6,389 nt of DNA from the NCBI GenBank assembly GCA_030751555.1, contig JASMFX010000049.1, positions 1 through 6,389 of the forward strand. The letters are read 5' to 3'. Positions 4,971 through 6,389 of this stretch are shown here, piece after piece. Numbering within the stretch: the first letter of the stretch is position 1; each line of letters opens with the position of its first letter. The DNA comes from Candidatus Woesearchaeota archaeon. Its GTDB lineage: Archaea; Nanoarchaeota; Nanoarchaeia; Woesearchaeales; CALCXY01. A model generated the notes under the pieces. The model worked only from the letters and a program-made list of their open reading frames with translations. It was not told where the DNA came from and did no database searches. The translations under genes and the position numbers were made by a program.

Positions 4971-6179
4971 ATGAAAAAAATAATACTCTCTAATGGACTA
5001 ACGGTAATTCTATATCCAACTTCAACGCAATCTATTGCAATACAAGCAACTGTAAAAGTTGGTTCAAACCATGAATCCAATAAATTTCGTGGAATCTCTC
5101 ATTTTGTTGAACATCTTTTGTTTGAGGGCACTAAAAAAAGATCAGGACAGCAAATAGCTGATACTATTGAAGGATCAGGAGGCTCTCTAGGAGCCTTCAC
5201 AACCAATTCCCGTACTGCATACTACATGAAAGTAATCCAAAAACACTTTCCAAAAGCAATTGATGTCCTTCTTGACATGTTATCCAATCCCTTATTTGAT
5301 CCTAAGGTTATCGAGAAAGAGCGTTCAATTATTCTGAGCGAAGTAAAGATGCGTCAAGATGAGCCACGTTCTTATCAATGGGAACTATTCCAAAAAACCC
5401 TCTTTAATAGCAACAATGCCAAGCACCCAATCATTGGCTATAAAAAAAATGTACAGTCCATTACTAGATCAGATCTCATCAATCACTTTAAGAAATATTA
5501 CATCCCATCCAACATCATCCTCACAGCATCAGGTGCGATCTCAAAACAACACGAGAAGCTTCTCATAAAATGCTGTTCAAAACTCTCACAAGGTAAAAAA
5601 CTACTGCCTCTAAAAGAAACCATTGAAAAACCTCTGGCGAAAAACAAGGAATTAACAAGAACAAGAGAAATGCAACACTCCTATCTTGTATTAGGATATC
5701 ACACTGTTCCTCGAAACCATGAGGACAATTACATTATTGAGGTAATCCAAGCAATACTGGGTAGGCCACTCTCTGGTAGATTATTCAGGAAGATTCGCCA
5801 AGAAAAGGCCCTCTGCTATGACATTGGAGCACATAATGAAGATGAATCAACCTATGGCTTCTTTGCTCTCTACCTATCAACAAATAAAAAATCTCTAAAT
5901 CAAGCCAAGAAATTGCTTTTGCAAGAAATAAATCATGTTGACAAGATAAACAAAACCGAATTCCAACAAGTTAAAAATTATATTGAAGGAGACTACCTTT
6001 TAACCTTAGAGGATAATGAACGCCGTGCAGATGAGCTGGGATTTTGTGAGTACATCGGAGACCTAAACTCAATCAACACATACGTAAGAAATATCAAAAA
6101 AGTAACAGTCAAGGATATAACTAGAGTAAAGAAAAAATATCTCAAAAAATATGCCCAAGCAATCCTTAAAGAAAAATAA
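4971..6179 (+). CDS. M16B family zinc peptidase (pitrilysin/processing-peptidase-like)
   Basis: This is a clamshell zinc metallopeptidase of about 400 residues. The inverted zinc motif HFVEH is at 44-48 (ligands His44 and His48, general base Glu47). The third ligand is Glu124 in IILSEVKM, 76 residues after His48, which fits the family's HxxEH-(74-76)-E spacing. The N-terminal half also has the family's EGTKKRS and GGSLGAFTTNSRTAYY segments. The C-terminal half (about 230-402) carries the Arg276/Tyr283 pair in RQEKALCY that helps bind substrate. One chain therefore holds both catalytic and substrate-binding features and could act as a homodimer, although many relatives work as pairs with an inactive partner; none is seen here. 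There is no signal peptide, so it is probably cytoplasmic and degrades peptides. Relatives include mitochondrial processing peptidase, bacterial YmxG/PqqL-type proteins and others. It is divergent from the M24 gene. Confidence 0.92.
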   Translation: MKKIILSNGLTVILYPTSTQSIAIQATVKVGSNHESNKFRGISHFVEHLLFEGTKKRSGQQIADTIEGSGGSLGAFTTNSRTAYYMKVIQKHFPKAIDVLLDMLSNPLFDPKVIEKERSIILSEVKMRQDEPRSYQWELFQKTLFNSNNAKHPIIGYKKNVQSITRSDLINHFKKYYIPSNIILTASGAISKQHEKLLIKCCSKLSQGKKLLPLKETIEKPLAKNKELTRTREMQHSYLVLGYHTVPRNHEDNYIIEVIQAILGRPLSGRLFRKIRQEKALCYDIGAHNEDESTYGFFALYLSTNKKSLNQAKKLLLQEINHVDKINKTEFQQVKNYIEGDYLLTLEDNERRADELGFCEYIGDLNSINTYVRNIKKVTVKDITRVKKKYLKKYAQAILKEK

Positions 6180-6186
6180 TAATACA

Positions 6187-6389
6187 TTACTCTCCAAACG
6201 CTTCTTTAACAAGGTTCTCTTTTCCCTTTACAGCCTTTCTAGTCTCAGCAAGCAGCACATCAATCTCTTTTGCAACTGCTTGTTTTAGATCCATAGGATG
6301 CAACTTCTTAGCAACAAAATCTTTCTCTAGATCAACATAAGTCTTATAAGAAACATTCCCACCGAACTTCTCAGGCCGATCAATAGTGA
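6187..6389 (-). CDS. tyrS: Tyrosyl-tRNA synthetase, C-terminal end (5' part outside the window)
   Basis: The minus strand encodes the last 66 residues and a TAA stop at 6189-6187; the gene continues past the right edge. The segment contains RPEKFGGNVSYKTYVDLEKDF followed by KLHPMDLKQAVAKEI. This matches the recalled C-terminus of archaeal and eukaryotic-type TyrRS, such as the Methanocaldococcus enzyme (RPEKFGGD, then LHPMDLKNAVAEEL). This region belongs to the C-terminal domain that recognises the tRNA anticodon. The Rossmann-fold catalytic part with HIGH- and KMSKS-type motifs is not in the window. After the family's usual end there is a short extra tail (about KGKENLVKEAFGE). The gene converges on the M16 peptidase with only 7 bp between stop codons. 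Confidence 0.88.
   Translation of the reverse strand, partial: TIDRPEKFGGNVSYKTYVDLEKDFVAKKLHPMDLKQAVAKEIDVLLAETRKAVKGKENLVKEAFGE

Noticed and set aside
5993..6187. 64-codon minus-strand open frame before tyrS end
   Set aside because: It lies opposite the conserved M16 C-terminal domain; a shadow frame.

Overview
The window looks like a piece of an AT-rich archaeal genome. The evidence is a proteasome-activating nucleotidase (PAN), an archaeal-type tyrosyl-tRNA synthetase tail, and TATTTAAA/TTTAAATA boxes about 25-28 nt upstream of ATG codons with no Shine-Dalgarno sequence. A truncated surface protein carries an 'ITGFVV' segment right after its membrane anchor. I associate that segment with DPANN archaea of the Woesearchaeota/Pacearchaeota type. 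This lineage call is an inference from recall, not a search.

Layout. Positions 1-1292 (minus strand, 3' end off the window) encode a membrane-anchored, sequon-rich extracellular protein with an EF-hand-like aspartate loop and a cadherin-like domain. Its promoter region (about 1310-1375) holds two copies of a dyad-symmetric 13-17 bp element, exactly 42 bp apart and flanking a TATA-like sequence. Positions 1376-1620 contain no protein gene. They hold a TATA-like box followed by a compact, possibly structured RNA element (1481-1551) and then the PAN promoter. PAN (1621-2757) and an M29 metallo-aminopeptidase (2817-3890) follow on the plus strand, each with its own TATA box. An M24 Xaa-Pro peptidase (4929-3880, minus) converges on the M29 gene with an 11-bp overlap. 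It diverges from an M16 zinc peptidase (4971-6179, plus) across only 41 bp, in which two identical TATTTAAAC boxes appear to serve the two genes crosswise. The tyrS 3' end (6389-6187, minus) converges on the M16 gene with a 7-bp gap.

How the genes fit together. PAN unfolds proteins for the 20S proteasome, which releases short peptides. M29 and M24 enzymes trim such peptides to free amino acids, with M24 handling Xaa-Pro bonds, and an M16 peptidase typically degrades peptides of intermediate size. Four consecutive genes can therefore be read as a protein-to-amino-acid recycling locus, although each appears to have its own promoter. TyrRS and the surface protein have no evident link to this.

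I do not see a clearly new multi-gene system. The signals most worth a second look are the paired palindromic operator, the possible kink-turn RNA at 1481-1551, and PAN's atypical C-terminal tail (Met-Phe-Gly).
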